Positions 59,320 through 64,000 of a stretch of 64,000 bases of DNA are shown piece after piece. The stretch is from Carnegiea gigantea (Eukaryota > Streptophyta > Magnoliopsida > Caryophyllales > Cactaceae), in assembly GCA_029747015.1 (NCBI GenBank), contig JAKOGI010000526.1:124001-188000 (forward strand), written 5' to 3'. Position 1 is the stretch's first letter. Each line of letters starts with the position of its first letter. A model generated the notes under the pieces. That model was not told the DNA's origin and did no database searches. It saw nothing but the letters and a program-made list of their open reading frames with translations. The position numbers and the translations under genes were made by a program.

Positions 59320-59760
59320 GTCAAAGGGACCATATCTTTCATTCTCAGTGCACCATTCAAGGGAAAGTTTGTAGGTTAATCATTAATGAAGGGAGTTGTA
59401 CTAATGTTGCCTCAGTCCATTCAGTTAAGAAACTTAACTAGCTATTGTTCCATACCCTAGGTCATACTCACTTCAGTGGCTTAAAAAGTGGACTGGAGCT
59501 CATGTAACTAGATAAGTTTTAATTGCCTACACCATTTGTAACCTTAAGGATGAAGTACTTTGTGATGTGTTACCTATGGATGCTTATGATGTATTACTTG
59601 GTATAGTTTCATAAATGAGCCACTCATCATAGAAAGTCTAATACCTACTCCCCTTTAAATATAAAGGCTGTAGTTACACCCTTGCTCCTTTACCCTCAAG
59701 CCATGTCCAAAATGTTATACCTAACCATTGGGAGGGAAACATAAATTGAGAAGACCTTAT
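59320..59760 (+). pseudogene. Element D3 protease region
   Basis: TIQGKVCRLIINEGSCTNVA near 59347-59410 is the protease active-site region, with Asn for the catalytic Asp and Glu for the first Gly. LKDEVLCDVLPMDAYDVLLG follows near 59545-59600. Stops follow in the linker to RT. Confidence 0.75.
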
Positions 59761-60039
59761 TCCTAAGTGAAATACAAGTTGAGAAGTTCATAAGCGAGGG
59801 CGGCATAGATTATGCCCTACTTGTGTTGGAAAAAGAAGAGACGGAGACACCTTTACATCCACTTACTCAACCTCTTGCACATGAGTTTTAGGATGTTTTC
59901 CCTAATTATCTGCCCCTAGTTTTCCTCCATCAGAGGGACTAAGCACTAAATTGACCTACTGTTAGGGGTTACCCTTTTTAATAAGTCAGGATATAGATGT
60001 AACCTGATGGAAATTGAGTTATAATGCCAAGTTCAAGAG

Positions 60040-61140
60040 CTTATTGATAGAAGGTACGGAAAGCATTAGTCGATGTTATGTTCCAGCCTTACTTGTTCCC
60101 AAAAAAAAAAGACAGAACCATGAGAATGTGTATGGGTAGTGATGCCATTAACAACATTATAATTAAGTGTAAGTACCCCATTCCAAGACTTGATGATATG
60201 TTAGATGAATTGCATGGTCTTAGTGTGTTTTCTCAGATTGACTTACAAAGTGGTTATCACTAAATTAGAATGAGCGATGATGACAAGTGGAAAACAACTT
60301 TTAAAATGAAACAAGGGCTATATGAGTGGCTTATAATGCCCTTTGGTTTATCTAATGGCCCTAGCACTTTCATGGGGTTGGTGAATAAGGTGCTTAAATA
60401 TTTCATTGGTCATTTTGTTACTATATACTTTGTTGACATCTTGGTTTATAGCCAGAATGAAGAAGAACATGAGCAGCATCTAAGACAGGTTTTCCAGCTT
60501 CAGAGGAGTAACAACTCTATGCTAAGATGAAGAAGTGTGCATTTTTCACTCCACAACTCACCTTTCTTGGGTATGTCGTTTCTACTAAGAGGATCTAGGT
60601 TTATCAAAGTAAAGTTAAAGCAATCCAAACCATGGCCTTAACTTAAAACAGTCATGAAGGTGAGGAACTTGTATAGTTTGGCCCCTATTACTGAATGCAT
60701 GAAGAAAAGAGCATTTGAGTAGACTAAGGCTCTTTAAAGAGTTTTTCAAACCATCGTTCTAGCACTCCCAAATTTTGAACATCTATGTGAGTTAGAGTGT
60801 GATGCAAGTGGGACGGGGATTGGGGTTGTCCTTATCCAATCCAAGAGGCCCATTGCCTATTTCTATGAGAAGCTTAATGGCTATTGGTGTAACTATAGCA
60901 CCTATGACAAAGAATTCTATGAGATTATAAGGACTTTGACACATTGGTGTCATAACCGCAAACTTGGGCCATTTAATTTGCATTCGGATCACCAAGCTCT
61001 TAAGTACATTAATGGTCAAAACAAACTGAACTCAAGGCATGCCAAGTGGGTAAAATTCTTGCAATCATTCAACTTTACTTGTAAATATAAGAGTGACAAA
61101 AAGAATGTGGTGGCAGATGCTCTCTCAAGGAGGTATGATT
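60040..61140 (+). pseudogene. Element D3 reverse transcriptase and RNase H (broken)
   Basis: RT: RTMRMCMGSDAINN, YPIPRLDDMLDELHGLSVFS, IDLQSGYH, a stop, then [20 protein letters not shown] and [18 protein letters not shown]. The polymerase box reads [13 protein letters not shown]: the first catalytic Asp of the DD pair is Val, so this copy is dead even apart from its stops. RNase [12 protein letters not shown] near 60795, [20 protein letters not shown] and [12 protein letters not shown] at 61105-61140. Confidence 0.88.
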
Positions 61141-62466
61141 TACTTTCTATCTTGGAAGCTAAGGTTCTTAGATTTCATTCCATTCAGGAACTTTACAAAG
61201 ATGACTCAGATTTTAAGGAAGACTTGCAAGGAGATCTTAAGGGTAGCCTATACACTATCTAGGATGGTGTTCTATTTAAAAACAACAAGGTGTGCATTCT
61301 AAGAAGCCCTTTAAGAGAATTGCTAGTCTAAGAGGCCCATGGTGGTGCTCTTGATCGTCATTTTTGTCTTAACAAGATCTTCAACATCCTTAAAAAGCAT
61401 TTCTACTAGCTGAAGATGGGAGGTGATGTTCACATGGTGGTTTCATCCTATTCTATATGCCACAAAGCTAATAGTTGGTTTCACCAAGGCCTTTATACAC
61501 CACTTCTCATACCCGTGCAGCCGTGGGATGACGTAAGCATGGATTTTATTGTGGTTCTCCCTGGGACTCAAAAAGGGAACGATGTCATTATGGTGGCTAT
61601 GGACAGATTCTCTAAGATGGATTTCTTTATTCCTTGCCATAAGACTGATGGTGCTAGCTACATTGCCGAGTTGCATTTCGAAAAGATCATTAGGCCCCAT
61701 GGAGTGCCTAAAGCTATTGTTTCCGATTCTAATTCAAAGTTCCTATCTCATTTTTGGAGGATCTTATGGAAGCTATTAGGCACTAAACTTTTATTTTAGG
61801 ACAGTCTGTCATGCCCAAACTAATGGACAATCGAAGGTAACTAATCAGACCCTTGCAACTTTACTTAGGGGTTTGGTTAGTAAAGCCTTGAAGGATTGGG
61901 ATTTAAAGCTTCCACATGCTGAGTTTTCATATAATAGGGCTCCCTCTTATGCTGCCATCCACTCTCTATTTGAGTGTGTGTATAGCATTAACCCTCTCAC
62001 CTTCATTGATTCAATGTATTTCCCAACTGAGTCCAAGGTGAGTTATGAAGCTAAGAAGAGGGCCAAGAAGATGAAGAAACTTCATGAACAGATCAGAACT
62101 CACATTGAAAAGGCAAATCTAGCTTACCAAGCAAGAGCAAACAAGCACCATAGGCATATGGAGTTTATTCTCGGTGATCTAGTTTGGCTCCACTTAAGGA
62201 AGGAGATATTTCCTTCCAAAAGTAAGAGCAAGCTCATGGCAAGAGAGGATAGTCCATTCAAGGTCATTGAAAGAAAGGAAGACAATGCTTACAAGCTCCA
62301 ACCTCCCAAAGATGTGGCTGTTTTAGCCAATTTCAATGTAGGTGATCTAAGTCGTTATGTGGAGGACTATTTAAAATCCTTTTGGGATTTGAGGGAAAAT
62401 CCTCTTGAAGAAGGAGAGGTTAACATAGGGCATAATGCCAATGCCAAAGGCAGGAAATGTAATTAG
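61140..62466 (+). pseudogene. Element D3 integrase (broken)
   Basis: The zinc-binding region (LREL, EAHGGALDRHF, then CHKANSWF) is interrupted by stops. Core 61416-61799: [36 protein letters not shown] and [15 protein letters not shown], with the first and second Asp present. After a break, 61873-62466 reads LKLPHAEFSYNRAPSYAAIH, KMKKLHEQIRTHIEKANLAY, FILGDLVWLHLRKEIFPSKS, DSPFKVIERKEDNAYKLQPP and VAVLANFNVGDLSRYVED: core end and GPY/F-type module. The frame ends 47 bp inside the 3' LTR. Confidence 0.88.
62408..62419 (+). other. Polypurine tract of D3
   Basis: AAGAAGGAGAGG directly before the 3' LTR start TTAACATAGGGC (TG changed to TT). It lies within the integrase-side frame. Confidence 0.8.
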
Positions 62467-63617
62467 GTCACAAACCCTCAAATCCTAACTTTGTTCTCCT
62501 TTAATGATCCAGGTTTGGGCGCCATGTTGGATAACATCTTTAGTGGTGATGCTAAGCCTTCTGATAGGGTGATCCTACTTTGTTAGACTCCTTAAGAAGT
62601 CTTCTTTTGGTGAGTAATGTCCATTTTAGGTTATAACCAAGGTATTTTGGTAAAATGGCTCAAAACAGTCTCCTACTCAATTTGGGTTACAATATGCCTG
62701 GTTTTGAAGAACTAGTTGTTTCTTCAACTAAAAATTGACTTAGTTTTGATTGTATAGTTAGGTGAAATTTTAATACCCTAATGTATTCCCCCATGATTTA
62801 AAATTAAGAATAAATCAAGTATAGCAGGAAAATCAACTTGAGCAAATATGGTGTTGATCCGGGATGTCCAAGTCAAACTAAGCTGTTTTGACCTTCCAAT
62901 GATTTTTTTCTTCATCTATAAGACTTACTGGCCTACCTACTTGCCTTTTTGGTTCCGTAGGCAACCATGGACACCATCATGAAGAAGCAATAACGTTTAA
63001 AGGAAACTTGGCTAATAATCAAACAGAGAGATGTAAAGGTTCACCCGGATTGGCCAGCCACAAAGGAAGTCACTTCAGCAGCCATTTTTATCTCTCCCAT
63101 ATGCAAGTGGGCTTATTATTATAGCTAACCATGTCCACTCTTGCATTTGTTGTAATTTAAGCATAGATTATCTTAACTCTTGTGATGTATTAAGCTAGCT
63201 TACTTCCTATTTTAAGATCAGTTTGTGCTTAAGCTTGTTTAAGGGTTTCTAAGGCATTAAGGAAGCTCCTTTAGCGGGAAAAGGCTTGGGCTAATTGTTT
63301 AAAAGCCCCTCCTTTTGCTAGTTGTATGCTGGTTGTATGACTTACTTCAATACAATTGCTTTACTTCATTGTTGGACTTAAAATCTCTTTAAAATCTCAC
63401 TTAACTCTAATTTGCTTGTTAAACTAAGTGAGTTCATTTAATCAAAATCTGGTGGTGTAGCTTTTATGATTGTAGAGGGCGAATTCCTTCCTAACTTGGG
63501 TGTTGGTTATGCCTTTGGCCCATTCATATCATCTGTTCCTTCTTACAAAATAATCTGGTTCAACCTCAACTGGGATTTCAGGAAGTTTGCTTAAGTTTTG
63601 ATTGAGCTTATGCATCA
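62420..63617 (+). repeat. Element D3 3' LTR
   Basis: 1198 bp, ending GCTTATGCATCA, with a single copy of the segment duplicated in the 5' LTR. No gene. Confidence 0.88.
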
Positions 63618-63622
63618 CTACC

Positions 63623-64000
63623 TCATTAAGCTTCTAAATCCATTCTCCTGCTTGCCTCTACACTAGGCTTCTTATTTGTGGCTTTAGGCACAAGATCAAG
63701 GGGACTTACTAGAACAATCCTATAGACAACCCTGAACAAAGACATCCCCATTGTCTTGGTTGGGGCCTTATTGTATGCAAATTTAGCATGTGGGAGAAGT
63801 AAATCCCAAGCCTTGGCATTGGACTTAGTCAAAGCCCTCAAGAGAGTTCCCAAGGTCCTATTAGTGATCTCAATTTTGCCATCAGTTTGGGGATGACAAG
63901 TTGTGCTATACTTGAGCTTGCTTCCCATCTTCTTCCATAAATGACTAAGAAACTTGGTATCACGGTATGAGATAAAGGACCTTGGAATACCATGCAATCT
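63623..64000 (-). pseudogene. Element K integrase core, continues past the window
   Basis: Minus strand, open at the right edge: [20 protein letters not shown] (second catalytic Asp region), YSTTCHPQTDGKIEITNRT (catalytic Glu in KIE), LLPHAKFAYNKAPTKTMG, ending EASRRMDLEA and a stop just before D3. The continuation is at 56435. Related to the integrase of B2 (TTCHLQTDGQTEVTNRT). Confidence 0.88.

Larger units (their letters stand above)
56436..63617 (+). mobile_element. Element D3: complete, decayed Ty3/gypsy retrotransposon
   Basis: Plus strand, LTRs 56436-57810 and 62420-63617, PBS, PPT, and gag to integrase in gypsy order. Flanks CTATC (56431-56435) and CTACC (63618-63622) are a 4-of-5 TSD. 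Inserted in the integrase of K, whose frame continues on both sides. The same family as D1 and D2. Multiple stops; inactive. Confidence 0.9.

Noticed and set aside
1..64000. Host genes, tRNA or rRNA genes
   Set aside because: All recognisable proteins are gag/pol fragments. The tRNA-like 12-18 bp matches are primer-binding sites next to LTR ends, not tRNA genes.

Overview
This window is plant nuclear DNA (almost certainly an angiosperm) made entirely of nested, decayed LTR retrotransposons of the Ty3/gypsy superfamily. The gag/protease/reverse transcriptase/RNase H/integrase fragments occur in gypsy order, most primer-binding sites match the 3' end of plant initiator tRNA-Met, LTRs run from 1.1 to 4 kb, and target-site duplications are 5 bp. 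I found no host gene, tRNA, rRNA, CRISPR array or bacterial feature. Family letters below are my own labels; no database search was possible.

Left half (1-22200). H is a minus-strand element entering from the left edge: broken gag start, an extra acidic-tailed ORF ahead of gag, a PBS at 1875-1886 and a 2.4 kb 5' LTR (1890-11043). That LTR is split by A, a complete but dead minus-strand gypsy element (2040-8762, TSD TCAAG). H itself sits in F1, a minus-strand Athila/Tat-like element with a tRNA-Asp PBS (11044-17770). F1 also carries G (11992-16135, TSD GCCCT), a short plus-strand element with two 1.7 kb LTRs and only a zinc-knuckle gag fragment. F1 in turn cuts D1, a minus-strand gypsy element (17771-21629). 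21630-22200 is a patch of LTR fragments.

Centre (22200-33064). E1 is a 5'-truncated, non-coding, large-LTR element (LARD-like). Its interior contains a solo Athila-type LTR (22735-23978) and a solo LTR of a family close to its own (about 25342-28411). Its 3' LTR (28897-32639) abuts the end of the 5' LTR of D2.

Right half (33065-64000). D2 (plus strand) is cut in the middle of reverse transcriptase by L, an intact-looking LARD-type element (35262-53108, TSD TAAGG, about 4 kb LTRs, no coding capacity). L contains B2, the best preserved coding element (minus strand, 39592-46419). D2 resumes at 53109 and is cut in integrase by K (minus strand, from 54900). K is cut in its integrase by D3 (plus strand, 56436-63617), and K resumes to the right edge.

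How the parts relate: A, B2 and K share LTR end sequences and proteins and form one family; D1-D3 form a sister family. G has the LTR ends, polypurine tract and gag zinc-knuckle/acidic linker of the A/B2 family but no pol, so it looks like a parasite of that family. L and E1 are non-coding and must have depended on an autonomous partner, not identified here. Relative ages follow from the nesting: D2 is older than L, which is older than B2; D2 is older than K, which is older than D3; D1 is older than F1, which is older than H and G, and H is older than A.
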